Translations under genes and position numbers: made by a program
The notes under the pieces: model-generated
What the model saw: the letters and a program-made list of their open reading frames with translations, nothing else
Database searches by the model: none
Told to the model about the DNA's origin: nothing
In this document: positions 43,545-52,438 of the stretch, one piece after another
Position numbering within the stretch: the first letter of the stretch is position 1
Layout: every line of letters starts with the position of its first letter
Origin: Acidimicrobiales bacterium
GTDB lineage: Bacteria > Actinomycetota > Acidimicrobiia > Acidimicrobiales > MedAcidi-G1
Direction: 5' to 3'
Assembly (NCBI GenBank): GCA_022452145.1
Contig: JAKURY010000010.1
Coordinates: 20,705-84,704, forward strand
DNA length: 64,000 nt

Positions 43545-44798
43545 ATGAAGTTCGGAATCTTCTACGAGCACCAGATGGCCAGGCCGTGGGCCGACGGCGA
43601 CGAGCACCGGCTCTTCAAGGACGCCCTCGACCAGGTGGAGCTGGCCGATCGGCTGGGATACGACTACGTGTGGGAGGTCGAACACCACTTCCTCGAGGAG
43701 TACAGCCACAGCTCGGCACCGGAGGTGTTCCTCGCCGCCGCCAGCCAGCGAACATCGAGGATCCGGCTGGGCCACGGCATCACCCTCCTACCGGGCGCCT
43801 ACAACCACACGGCCCGCGTCGTCGAGCGCATCAACACCCTGGACCTCGTATCCGACGGTCGGGTCGACTTCGGCTCCGGCGAGTCGTCGTCCAACGCGGA
43901 GCTGGACGGCTTCGGCGTCGACCGGACCACCAAGCGGGACCAGTGGCTGGACCACATCGAGGCGGCCACGCGGATGATGGTCGAGGAACCGTTCGCAGGA
44001 TGGGACGGTCCGTGGCTGCAGATGCCCCCGCGCAACGTCCTGCCCAAGCCGTACCAACGCCCCCACCCGCCGCTCTGGGTGGCGTGTAGCCAGCGGGAGA
44101 CCATCCACCTGGCCGCCCAGAAGGGCGTCGGCGCCCTGACCTTCGCGTTCGTGGAACCCGGCGAGGCTGAACAGTGGGTCGGCGAATACCACGACATCAT
44201 CGCCTCGGAGGCCTGTGTGCCGGCCGGATTCGCCGTCAACGCCAACATCGCCTGCGTCCTACCGTTCATGTGCCACGAGGATGAGGAGACGGCGCTGGAC
44301 CGCGGCATCGACGGCGCCCACTTCTTCGGCTACTCCCTCGGCCACTTCTACGGTTTCGGCGACCACCGTCCCGGGACTACCGATATATGGGCCGAGTTCC
44401 AGGAGAACCGCGCTGCCTTCGGATTCGACCGGGAGACGGCGGCCCAGACGGCGGTCACCCTCAGGGCACGGATGGAGAACGAGGGCCTGTTGTCGCTCCG
44501 GGGCGCAATAGGCACCCCGGACCAGATCCGCGAGCTGCTCCGGGAATACGAGGCTGCCGGCATCGACCAGGTGATCTTCGTGAGCCAGGCGGGGCGAAAC
44601 AGGCACGAGCACATCTGCGAGTCGATGGAGTTGTTCGCCCGCGAGGTCATGGGTGAGTTCGCCGAACGGGACCCGGCCCACGTCGCGGCCAGGGACGAGA
44701 GGCTGGCCGGCGCCGTGGCCGCCGCCCTGGCCCGACGGGACGGGCCGCGTCGGGTGGACCCGGACTATCGGATCCCGCCACCCACCGCCCAGCCATGA
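43545..44798 (+). CDS. LLM-class flavin-dependent oxidoreductase
   Basis: 417 aa bacterial-luciferase-like protein: MKFGIFYEHQMARPW, ADRLGYDYVWEVEHHFLEEYSHSSAPEVFLAAASQRT, LGHGITLLPGAYNHTARVVERINTLDLVSDGRVDFGSGESS. The HHF and N-terminal EH motifs suit the alkanal/alkane monooxygenase branch using FMNH2. Cofactor partner and substrate unknown. Overlaps the following lipoprotein gene by 4 bases (ATGA). Confidence 0.9.
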   Translation: MKFGIFYEHQMARPWADGDEHRLFKDALDQVELADRLGYDYVWEVEHHFLEEYSHSSAPEVFLAAASQRTSRIRLGHGITLLPGAYNHTARVVERINTLDLVSDGRVDFGSGESSSNAELDGFGVDRTTKRDQWLDHIEAATRMMVEEPFAGWDGPWLQMPPRNVLPKPYQRPHPPLWVACSQRETIHLAAQKGVGALTFAFVEPGEAEQWVGEYHDIIASEACVPAGFAVNANIACVLPFMCHEDEETALDRGIDGAHFFGYSLGHFYGFGDHRPGTTDIWAEFQENRAAFGFDRETAAQTAVTLRARMENEGLLSLRGAIGTPDQIRELLREYEAAGIDQVIFVSQAGRNRHEHICESMELFAREVMGEFAERDPAHVAARDERLAGAVAAALARRDGPRRVDPDYRIPPPTAQP

Positions 44799-46135
44799 CC
44801 CGACGGTCGGTGGCCATCACGGTCACGGCCGTGGCGCTGCTGGCAGCATGTTCCGGACCGAGTTCCGACGAGCCGGCGAGCGCACCTGCCGCCGGCGCCG
44901 GGGCCGGCACCACGGTGGCCACGATCACGACGAGCGCCGCCGCCACGACCACCACGACCACGATCGATCCGGATGCCGGCCGAGACGCCGACCGTCTGCA
45001 GGCCCTCATCGCCGAGGCGGCAGCCTTCACCCAGGCCGAGGCGGCCCTGCTACTCCCGCCCGACATAGACCCGAGTGCCGGCGGCGCTCCCGGATACACG
45101 CGTTACGTGTTCCGCGAGACCTCGGCGGGCGTTGCACCGACCCTGGTCGAAGGCCCGCTGGGTCGCCAGACTCGCTGTCAGGACCCGAGCCTGCCCTGTT
45201 CGTACAGCGACCTCGTAGACCTCCTGGACTCGGGCGAACCCATTCCGGCAGCCCTCGACCTCACGCCCGACCAGCTTGCGGCCCTGGTGTCCGAGTTGGA
45301 CAGGCTGGCGGAGTTCGCAACCCGCCACCCCGGCGCAGACGACGCCTGTGCCGCCGGCTTCGTGTCAGATGCCATCCAGACCCCCAACATGGGGTCCCAC
45401 TTCTACCGTTCCGACTGGTTCGGCGACGGCTTCGACCCATCCCGGCCGGAGATCCTCATCTATGCACCGTCAGACGGCTCCCTCGTCTCTGGCCCACTCG
45501 GCAGGTGCGGGCCGGACGGCTGGCACGGACCGGAACTCACGCTGGTGGGAACGGCGTTCCTGGTGCCACCGGCGGTGATCGGCGTCGAGCATCCGGAGGC
45601 GTTCAGCGGAGACCTGGACAACTGGCACTCGCACTTCAACATCTGTCGCGGCAATGCCAGCGGACGTGACTCCTTCGTCACCCCTACCGAGTGCGAGGCT
45701 TCAGGCGGCAACTGGCACAACGCCATCGGCTGGATGCTCCACGCCTGGGTCGCACCGGGGCACGACAACCAGCTCGGCGTGTTCTCCATGTGGAACCCGA
45801 CGATCGCCCCTGTCGCCGAGCCTGACGCCATCCGGAGTGGACGCGTGGTCCGGGGCAGCGATTTCCCGGAGGGGGCACACCAGTCCCTGATCACCAACTT
45901 CGCCTTCGAACCGGTGATCGAGGTCGCCATCGGCCAGGACGTGTACTTCAACAACAGCGACTCGGTCCCCCACACCGTGAGCGCCGGCAGCGAGGACGAC
46001 CCCAACCCGGACGCCTTCGACTCCGGCCTGCTGAACCCGGGCGACAACTACCGGCTGGAGACGTCCGAGGCGGGCACCTTCACCATCTACTGCGCTCTGC
46101 ATCCCGACATGACGGCCACGGTGATCGTGGGCTGA
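44795..46135 (+). CDS. Lipoprotein with C-terminal cupredoxin-like domain
   Basis: 446 aa. Signal peptide and lipobox LLAACSG, then a Thr/Ala linker. A central domain of about 250 residues (residues 70-340) has many His and Trp: NWHSHFNICRGNASG, NWHNAIGWMLHAWVAPGHDNQLG. The last about 90 residues form a cupredoxin: EVAIGQDVYFNNSDSVPHTV (His393) and FTIYCALHPDMTATV (Cys433, His436, Met439), a blue-copper ligand set as in plastocyanin/azurin-type proteins. It is probably a surface-anchored redox protein. The central domain is not recognised. Coupled to the LLM gene. Confidence 0.7.
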   Translation: MTRRSVAITVTAVALLAACSGPSSDEPASAPAAGAGAGTTVATITTSAAATTTTTTIDPDAGRDADRLQALIAEAAAFTQAEAALLLPPDIDPSAGGAPGYTRYVFRETSAGVAPTLVEGPLGRQTRCQDPSLPCSYSDLVDLLDSGEPIPAALDLTPDQLAALVSELDRLAEFATRHPGADDACAAGFVSDAIQTPNMGSHFYRSDWFGDGFDPSRPEILIYAPSDGSLVSGPLGRCGPDGWHGPELTLVGTAFLVPPAVIGVEHPEAFSGDLDNWHSHFNICRGNASGRDSFVTPTECEASGGNWHNAIGWMLHAWVAPGHDNQLGVFSMWNPTIAPVAEPDAIRSGRVVRGSDFPEGAHQSLITNFAFEPVIEVAIGQDVYFNNSDSVPHTVSAGSEDDPNPDAFDSGLLNPGDNYRLETSEAGTFTIYCALHPDMTATVIVG

Positions 46136-46272
46136 GCCCGTACCGGTCGACCCGTGGGCCAGGCCGGCCACAGGGTCAGGAGCCAGGCCCGACATCCAGC
46201 TGACGACATGTTCAGCCCAGCCGACCGGACACCAGCCAGGCCCGTCGACCACCCGACTCCGGTAGCAGTGCC

Positions 46273-47394
46273 TCAGCGCAACCGGCCCGTGAGGAACCAC
46301 GCCTGGCGGCCGCCGAGTTCCAGGTGCAGTGCCTCGGTGAGGCCTGGCTTGACCTGGCGGGCCAACTTCCTGTCGGCCACCAACACGCCCAGCGACCATC
46401 CGGCGAACCCCTCTGCGGCCACCCGACCCAGCGTGGCATAGAGGTTCCGCAGGTCGCCGCCGGCCAGCCGGCCACCCCACGGCGGGTTGGTCACCAGAAG
46501 TCCCGTCCGGCCATCCGCCCCCTCCGGTCGTACCAGCTCCGCTATCGGCGCACTCCGCCACTCGATCAGATCGGCCACCCCGGCCCGCTCTGCATTGGCC
46601 CGGGCTGCATCAACCGCCCCGGCATCCCGATCGACCGCCAGGATGGGCGGCAGATCGCCGGCGTCGACCCGTCGCGTGTCGACCTCGGCCGACACGCTGG
46701 CCCACGTCCCGGGCTCGAAACCAGGCCAGTACCGAAACGCCAGCTCACGGCCGGCCGCCGGAGCGACGCCGGTGGCCCGCAGGGCCGCCTCGATGGCGAT
46801 GGTCCCCGACCCGCACATCGGATCGACCAGCGGGGTGGTCGGATCCCACCCTGCGGCGACCAGGAGGCCGGCGGCCACCGACTCCCGGAGGGGCGCTTTG
46901 GCGGTGGCCTGCCGCCATCCCCTCTCGTGGAGGGGCGCCCCCGACGAGTCGACGCTGACCGTGAACCGGTCGTTCACGGCCCGCACCACCACCAGCTGGT
47001 CACGAGCGCCTGCTACCGGCGGGCCCAGCGCCTCCTCGAAGCGCTGGGCCACCGCACCGTCGTGCCAGAGCTCGGAGTTGCGGGTGGTAACCCGGAACCG
47101 GGGGGCGTCCCCCGGACCGATCCAGTGGTCCCAGTCGACCTCACCGATTCGACGCTCCAGGTCTGGGAAGGTACGGACCGTGAAGCCAGCCACCCGGACC
47201 AGGACCCTGGTGGCACAACGTAGGAACACGTTGGCCGCGTACAGCTGCCTGGTGGTCATGTCGACCGAGACCGATCCCTTGGATGACCGCCCGGACCGGA
47301 CCCCCAGGTCGGCCAGCTCGTCGTCCACCACAGCCTCAAGGCCGGGTGGGCAGACCACCAGGCACGGATGGACGGCCGACCGGCGACTACTCAC
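46273..47394 (-). CDS. THUMP-domain class I RNA methyltransferase
   Basis: 373 aa. The N-terminal half (residues 1-150) contains ferredoxin-like and THUMP segments (CPPGLEAVVDDELADLG; RTFPDLERRIGEVDW). The C-terminal SAM domain shows LVDPMCGSGTIAIEAAL (motif I), LAVDRDAGAVDAARANAERAGV and LLVTNPPWGGRL (NPPW/Y motif IV), the signature of Trm14/RlmKL-N2-methylguanosine MTases. It probably methylates tRNA or 23S rRNA. GTG start. Convergent with the lipoprotein gene. Confidence 0.9.
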   Translation of the reverse strand: MSSRRSAVHPCLVVCPPGLEAVVDDELADLGVRSGRSSKGSVSVDMTTRQLYAANVFLRCATRVLVRVAGFTVRTFPDLERRIGEVDWDHWIGPGDAPRFRVTTRNSELWHDGAVAQRFEEALGPPVAGARDQLVVVRAVNDRFTVSVDSSGAPLHERGWRQATAKAPLRESVAAGLLVAAGWDPTTPLVDPMCGSGTIAIEAALRATGVAPAAGRELAFRYWPGFEPGTWASVSAEVDTRRVDAGDLPPILAVDRDAGAVDAARANAERAGVADLIEWRSAPIAELVRPEGADGRTGLLVTNPPWGGRLAGGDLRNLYATLGRVAAEGFAGWSLGVLVADRKLARQVKPGLTEALHLELGGRQAWFLTGRLR

Positions 47395-47525
47395 AGGCTG
47401 ACCCCGGTAGGGCCGCTGGCCAGGCTTCGTGGCTGCGCATCTGGGACCTCACTCCGGAGCCCGCAGACCGGGTGGGCGGCCGCCGGTTCGGGTCTCCAGG
47501 GAACCAACCTCATGACCGGGTACGC

Positions 47526-48158
47526 CTAGAAGCCGATGGGTGCGGTCCGCACCTCGCTGACACCATCGGGATCTCCGGTCAGGTCTACGCGTGACCGGTC
47601 CCGGCGCCCGAAGAAGAAGAGCGCCAGTTCGCCGGGGTCACCGGTGGCGGTCACCTGCCGGCTCCCGGAACGGACGGCCACAGGCTGGCCGCCCGGACGG
47701 GCGATCGACAGGCCCACGTCCTGCACACGGCGGGTCCTGAGCTTCGTACCGCTCTTCTGGAAGGGCCATAGGGCGTCCTGCAGGTCGTCCAGGCCGGACC
47801 GGGGGGCCCATCCGTCGACGGCCCGTCGCACGTCCTCCAGGTGGACGAAGTACTCGACCAGGTTCACCGGCCCGTCGACCAGTCGGATGGGCCATGGCGG
47901 ACCGGAACGGATCCGGGTCACCAGGTGCTCGAAGGGCACCCGTTCAGCCGCCCGGCGGGTCACCCGGGCGGTGTGGCGGGCGAACGGGCCGGACAGAATC
48001 AGGCCCGGACCGACGTCGGGGCGCCGGTCACGGACCATCAGGTGGGCTGCCAGATCGGTGGTCGTCCAGCCCGCACACAGCGTGGGGGCATCCGGCCCGA
48101 CCTCGAGCAGCAGGTCGCAGAGGGCGGCCCGCTCGGCCTGGGCGAGGTCTGCGCTCAT
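47526..48158 (-). CDS. TIGR03085-family mycothiol/DinB-like protein
   Basis: 210 aa. AERAALCDLLLEVGPDAPTLCAGWTTTDLAAHLMVRDRRPD is the four-helix MDMPI/DinB opening found in mycothiol-dependent maleylpyruvate-isomerase-related proteins, and NLVEYFVHLEDVRRA carries the metal-site histidine. The C-terminal domain SRQVTATGDPGELALFFFGRRD is the TIGR03085-type actinobacterial extension. Function unknown. The ATG overlaps the carotenoid-oxygenase stop (ATGA). Confidence 0.82.
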   Translation of the reverse strand: MSADLAQAERAALCDLLLEVGPDAPTLCAGWTTTDLAAHLMVRDRRPDVGPGLILSGPFARHTARVTRRAAERVPFEHLVTRIRSGPPWPIRLVDGPVNLVEYFVHLEDVRRAVDGWAPRSGLDDLQDALWPFQKSGTKLRTRRVQDVGLSIARPGGQPVAVRSGSRQVTATGDPGELALFFFGRRDRSRVDLTGDPDGVSEVRTAPIGF

Positions 48159-49507
48159 ACGGGCGCCACCGACGTGTCGGGCACCCACGATCCGTGGAAG
48201 CCGTCCGGAACCCTGCGCGGCAAGTGCACCCGGGCCACGGAGGGCCCGGACAGGTCGGATCCGTCCAGGACCACCAGGTCCGCCGGCCCTCCGGCCCGGT
48301 CGTTGACGCATACCAGGATCCAGGCATCACCCTCGAGGGTGGACCCGGCCTTGGGGACCACTATCGGTTCGGCGCCGAACCTGTCCGTACCATGGTCGTG
48401 GACCACGGTCTCGCCCGTCTCCACGTCGACCCGGGCCGTCGGTCCCAACCCGAGGCCGGCTGCGGTGAAGGCGTAGCGGTGGCGCTGCGTCCCTACCCGC
48501 GGGTCATGGGTCGGGAACTCGTGGGCACCGTCGGCGAGCGGCGTCTCGGTGACCCGGCCGGCCACCGGGTCGACGGTCCAGCGTGCCAGCGTGGGTGTCG
48601 AGTCCCCGGCCGGCCCGAGCCGGTCGCGATCGAACATCGTGTCGTACCTGCACACGTCGACCACGACGGTGCCGTCCACGGCGTCATAGGCGTTGACGGG
48701 ATGGAACACGTAGGCCTGCGGAGCCTCGCACCAGACGATGTCGTCCGCGGTGCCTGACCGGGGCAGCACCCCCACCCGGGCCGCATGGCCCGGGTTCCAG
48801 GAGAACGGGAACGGCGAGCCGCCCATCGCCCTCTCCAGGTCCAGGCATACCGGGAGGTCGTAGACGAGCACGCTGGAGGCGGTAAGCGACATGTCGTGGA
48901 CCATGGGCATACCGTCGACCGGTATGTCGGTCACCTTCGACACCCGACCGTCAGGGTCGACCACCACGTGCTGGACCCGGTCCAGGGCCTCCGGGTAGGC
49001 GTAGCAGACCGCGTGGAGTTCGCCGGAGGCAGGGTCGAACTTGGGATGGGCGGTGAAACCGGCGGGCAGGGTGCCGCCGAACCCGTCGAACCCGATGGTG
49101 TCCAGCTCGTAGGTGAGCGTCATCGGGGTGGAGCCCGCTTCGACCATGGCCCAGGTCCTGCCGGCGAAGCCCCCCACGGAGGTGTTCGGACCGAGGTCAC
49201 GGCCACCGAACGACATGCCGGACGGCGCCGGCTCGCCGAGGGCCGCGGCCACCCGTGGGCCCCGTACCCACCGGTTCCGGTACCACTCGGCACGGCCACC
49301 CCGGAGGCGCACGCCGTGCACCATCCCGTCGCCGAGGAACCAGTGGTGGGCGGACGGGTCGACGGCACCCAGCGGGTTGGGGCCGTTGCGTAGCCAACGC
49401 CCCTCGAGCTCCTCCGGAATGGTCCCGGTCACGGGAAGGTCCACGGCGGTCACCTCGTCGGCCACCGGAGCCATGCTCCCCTCCAGGTACCGGTTGGTTT
49501 GCGACAT
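48155..49507 (-). CDS. Carotenoid cleavage oxygenase family protein
   Basis: 450 aa. All four iron-ligand histidines can be placed: TAHPKFDP, VHDMSLT, VFHPVNAYD and the terminal DGFHGSW. N-terminal LEGRWLRNGPNP and HWFLGDGMVHGVRL are canonical, with SFGGRDLGPNTSVGGFAGRTWAMVEAGSTPMTL. It should cleave a carotenoid, apocarotenoid or stilbene double bond with O2. Product and substrate unknown. AAGGCT lies 6 bases before the ATG, a weak leaderless box. Confidence 0.93.
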   Translation of the reverse strand: MSQTNRYLEGSMAPVADEVTAVDLPVTGTIPEELEGRWLRNGPNPLGAVDPSAHHWFLGDGMVHGVRLRGGRAEWYRNRWVRGPRVAAALGEPAPSGMSFGGRDLGPNTSVGGFAGRTWAMVEAGSTPMTLTYELDTIGFDGFGGTLPAGFTAHPKFDPASGELHAVCYAYPEALDRVQHVVVDPDGRVSKVTDIPVDGMPMVHDMSLTASSVLVYDLPVCLDLERAMGGSPFPFSWNPGHAARVGVLPRSGTADDIVWCEAPQAYVFHPVNAYDAVDGTVVVDVCRYDTMFDRDRLGPAGDSTPTLARWTVDPVAGRVTETPLADGAHEFPTHDPRVGTQRHRYAFTAAGLGLGPTARVDVETGETVVHDHGTDRFGAEPIVVPKAGSTLEGDAWILVCVNDRAGGPADLVVLDGSDLSGPSVARVHLPRRVPDGFHGSWVPDTSVAPV

Positions 49508-49539
49508 TGGTTCAGCCTTCCACATCGCCCGGCAGCGAC

Positions 49540-49545
49540 TACCGT
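49540..49545 (+). promoter_or_regulatory. Putative -10 box, leaderless promoter of the MetE-like gene
   Basis: TACCGT followed by 7 bases and the GTG start; no Shine-Dalgarno sequence and no riboswitch-sized leader. Confidence 0.45.
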
Positions 49546-49552
49546 CCGATCG

Positions 49553-50623
49553 GTGACCCAGACGAGCAGCCAACGTCCGCAGACCGGCCTCCCCACCACC
49601 GTCATCGGTGCCTACCCCAAGCCGCAGTACGTACCGGTCTCGGACTGGTTCGACCTGCCGGACCGCGACTACGCGGGTCGCTGGGCCCACGAGATGGAGG
49701 CGGCCGGCGAGGACGCCGAGGCGTCGTTCGTGCGGGCAGCCGCCGAGGTGATCGCCGACCAGGTGGAAGCCGGGATCGAGGTGGTCACAGATGGCGAGGT
49801 ACGCCGCGAGAACTACATCCACTACCACTGCCGCCACCTGACCGGCTTCGACTTCGACGACCGCACCGAGTCGACCATGCGGGGCGTGCTGACGACCACC
49901 CTGCCCACCATCACCGGCGCGGTGGCCGCCGGCAAGGCGTTCCTGCCCCACGACTGGCGGGCCGCCCAGGCCACCACCGACCATCCGGTGAAGGTCACCA
50001 TCCCCGGACCGTTGACCATCTCCGACAGCACCGTCGACCGCCACTACGGCGACCGTGCAGCCCTGGTGGCAGACCTGGCAGCAGCGGTGAACGTCGAGGT
50101 CAGGGCCCTGGCCGATGCCGGCTGCACCCACATCCAGGTCGACGAACCCGTCTTAGCGCGGCGGATCGACGACGCCCTGTCCTTCGGGGTGGACGCCCTG
50201 GCCGCCTGCTTCGACGGCGTACCCGACCACGTGGTGCGCACCGTCCACTGCTGCTGCGGCTACCCACGGCACCTGGACGACGACGCCTACGAGAAGGCCC
50301 CTCCGGAGGCCTACCTGGACCTCGCCGAGGCGATCGACGCCGCCCCGATCGGACGGTTCAGCCTGGAGGACGCCCACCGTCCGAACGACCTTGCCGCCCT
50401 GCTGCCCCGGTTCCGGGACACCACGGTCATCCTCGGCTGCGTGGCCATCGCCAGGAGCCGGATCGAGACCGTGGACGAGGTGAGGGGCCGGCTCACCGGG
50501 GCCCTGCTCCACATCGACCGGGAGCGCCTGGTGGCAGCGCCTGACTGCGGGCTGGGATACCTCGGTCGGGACCTGGCCATGGCCAAGCTGAGGGTGCTCT
50601 GCGAGGCCGCCGCCTCAGTCTGA
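49553..50623 (+). CDS. MetE-like cobalamin-independent methionine synthase C-domain protein
   Basis: 356 aa, only the catalytic barrel of MetE, not the full 750-residue protein. TTVIGAYPKPQYVP and VEVVTDGEVRRENYIHYHCRHL, then IQVDEPVLARR, VRTVHCCCGYPRHL (zinc ligand His/Cys) and ILGCVAIARSRIETVDEVRGRL, and CGLGYLGRDLAMAKL with the last cysteine. Such short forms act as core methionine synthases or other thiol methyltransferases. Methyl donor unknown. GTG start. Confidence 0.87.
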   Translation: MTQTSSQRPQTGLPTTVIGAYPKPQYVPVSDWFDLPDRDYAGRWAHEMEAAGEDAEASFVRAAAEVIADQVEAGIEVVTDGEVRRENYIHYHCRHLTGFDFDDRTESTMRGVLTTTLPTITGAVAAGKAFLPHDWRAAQATTDHPVKVTIPGPLTISDSTVDRHYGDRAALVADLAAAVNVEVRALADAGCTHIQVDEPVLARRIDDALSFGVDALAACFDGVPDHVVRTVHCCCGYPRHLDDDAYEKAPPEAYLDLAEAIDAAPIGRFSLEDAHRPNDLAALLPRFRDTTVILGCVAIARSRIETVDEVRGRLTGALLHIDRERLVAAPDCGLGYLGRDLAMAKLRVLCEAAASV

Positions 50624-50671
50624 TCGCGTCCGGCTCGTTCCTGGTGTCGCCGGACGTTGGATGGCGCGATC
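50622..50671. terminator. Nested hairpin terminator at convergent junction
   Basis: GATCGCG-TCCGGC, 14-base loop, GCCGGA, 10-base bulge, CGCGATC. It spans the gap between MetE-like and acyl-CoA ligase stops and includes bases of both stop codons. The stem is strong but asymmetrical; no U-tract. Confidence 0.45.
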
Positions 50672-52416
50672 TACTCCTCGAAGAAAGCCTGGGTGACCTC
50701 GCCTCGCAGCACGGCCTTGACGACCTTGCCGCCGGCATTGCGGGGTAGGGGCCCGGCCCACACCTCGAGGTACTCCGGCAGCTTGTAGTCGGCCAACTTC
50801 TCGCCACAGAAGGCCCGCGCCCCAACAAGGTCCAGCGACGCTCCATCGACCAGAACCACCACAGCCTTGACCTCCTGGCCCAGCGTCTCGTGGTCGACGC
50901 CGTACACCGCGCACTCGGCTACCGCCGGATGCTGTTCGAGGCAGGCCTCCACTTCGATCGGGTAGACGTTCTCACCGCCCCGCAGGATGAGGTCGCGCAG
51001 CCGGGAGGCCAGGAACAGCTCGCCGCCCTGCAGGCGTCCGTAGTCGCCGGTCCGTAGCCACCGGCCCGGCAGGAAGGCCTGGTCGGTGGCCTCCACATCC
51101 TCCCAGTAGCCCAGCATCACCAACGGGCTGCGCACGCAGATGGAGCCGTTCTCACCGTCGGGCACCTCGACCCCGTCCTCGTCGACGATCCGCACACCGA
51201 CCGTGGGCATGGCCATCCCCACGCTGTCGGCGTTGGCCTGCAGCATGGCGTTGCCGGCGTGGCTGACCATGCCGCCCGACTCGGTGAGGCCGTAGCCGGA
51301 GGTGAACGTGTCGACCAGGTGGGGGAACCGCTCCTCGGTGGCCCGCACCAACTCCGGCGTGGTCGCCGAGCCGCCTATGGCCACGTTCTGGACCAGCGAG
51401 ACGTCGAGGGTCTCGATCATCGGATCCTGGAGGAGACGGAACACGTGGGTGGCTGTGCCATTCCAGGCGTAGATGCCCTCCTCGGCGGTGAGCTGGATCA
51501 CCGTCGCCGGATCGAACCGTCCCATGGGCCAGACGTTGCCGGCCCCGGTGGCCATCGGCGTGATACTGGCGCTCTGCAGCCCCGAGATGTGGAACATGGG
51601 GAACACCGCCAGGCGGGGACGGCTCGGCCCCGTCGACGGCAACCCGACCGACGCCGCCTGGGCGGCGCCCAGGAAGGTCACCACCTGGACGAAGGCCACC
51701 ACGCTGCGATGGCTGAGCACGGCCGCCTTCGATCGGCCGGTGGTACCCGATGTGAACTGCAGGAGGGCCGGCTGGTCCTCGTCTATCGGGATGTCAGGCA
51801 GGGCGGCGTCGGGGGCGAAGCCCTCCAGGTCGACGAAGTCCTCCTCGATGACCACGACGGGCATGCCGGGATCGGCACCGTCCAGGCGGGCCAGCCGCTT
51901 GGCGTCCGCCACCAGCAACGCCGGCGTGGTGTGGGCAAGAGCGTGCACGATCTCGTCGCGGGTCCACCAGCCGTTGCAGGCCACGGCCACCGCGCCCAAC
52001 GAAACCGTGGCCCAGAACGTGATGATCCATTCCGGGCAGTTAGCGGCCAGGATCGCCACCCGGTCACCGGCTCCAACTCCCCGATCCGCTAGAGCGGCGG
52101 CAACCGATGCCACCCGTCGCTCGTGGTCGGCGAAGGTCAGCGCCCGCCGGCGCCCCCCGTTGTGGAAGACCGCGTAGTCCGAGTCGCCGAACCGGCCAGC
52201 CTGCTCCAAGAGCTGTCGGAGCGACCGGGCCCGCTGGACGAAGACCTGCATAACTTCTCCCAGCACGTCCTCGTCAGCCATCTCGAACGGGGCTCCCGGC
52301 GCCAACAACGCCATGACAGCCGCCGCCGGGTCCTGTGACCCGGAGTCGGCTTCGTTGGCCCCGTCTGGCTCATGGGCCACGTCGGCCTCGTTGCTCACAT
52401 CGTCCGGATCAGTCAC
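50671..52416 (-). CDS. AMP-dependent acyl-CoA ligase 1
   Basis: 581 aa, GTG start. ANL superfamily signatures: LLQFTSGTTGRSKAAVLSHRSVV (P-loop), YAWNGTATHVFRL, YGLTESGGMV, GRWLRTGDYGRLQGGELFLASRLRDLILRGGENVYPIEVE and C-terminal LPRNAGGKVVKAVLR with the catalytic Lys. It adenylates and thioesterifies a carboxylic acid, probably fatty or aromatic. Paralogous to the next gene and 22 bases downstream of it. Confidence 0.9.
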   Translation of the reverse strand: MTDPDDVSNEADVAHEPDGANEADSGSQDPAAAVMALLAPGAPFEMADEDVLGEVMQVFVQRARSLRQLLEQAGRFGDSDYAVFHNGGRRRALTFADHERRVASVAAALADRGVGAGDRVAILAANCPEWIITFWATVSLGAVAVACNGWWTRDEIVHALAHTTPALLVADAKRLARLDGADPGMPVVVIEEDFVDLEGFAPDAALPDIPIDEDQPALLQFTSGTTGRSKAAVLSHRSVVAFVQVVTFLGAAQAASVGLPSTGPSRPRLAVFPMFHISGLQSASITPMATGAGNVWPMGRFDPATVIQLTAEEGIYAWNGTATHVFRLLQDPMIETLDVSLVQNVAIGGSATTPELVRATEERFPHLVDTFTSGYGLTESGGMVSHAGNAMLQANADSVGMAMPTVGVRIVDEDGVEVPDGENGSICVRSPLVMLGYWEDVEATDQAFLPGRWLRTGDYGRLQGGELFLASRLRDLILRGGENVYPIEVEACLEQHPAVAECAVYGVDHETLGQEVKAVVVLVDGASLDLVGARAFCGEKLADYKLPEYLEVWAGPLPRNAGGKVVKAVLRGEVTQAFFEE

Positions 52417-52438
52417 GTCGGCCGCGATCCCTTCCTCG

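Noticed and set aside
47395..47525. A small gene between the RNA methyltransferase and the TIGR03085 gene
   Set aside because: An open frame with RIWDLTPEPADRVGG exists on the plus strand, but it starts inside the methyltransferase gene, has no ribosome site and resembles no family.
49508..49552. Cobalamin or SAM riboswitch for the MetE-like gene
   Set aside because: Only 45 bases separate the divergent starts, too short for a riboswitch; a leaderless -10 box fits instead.
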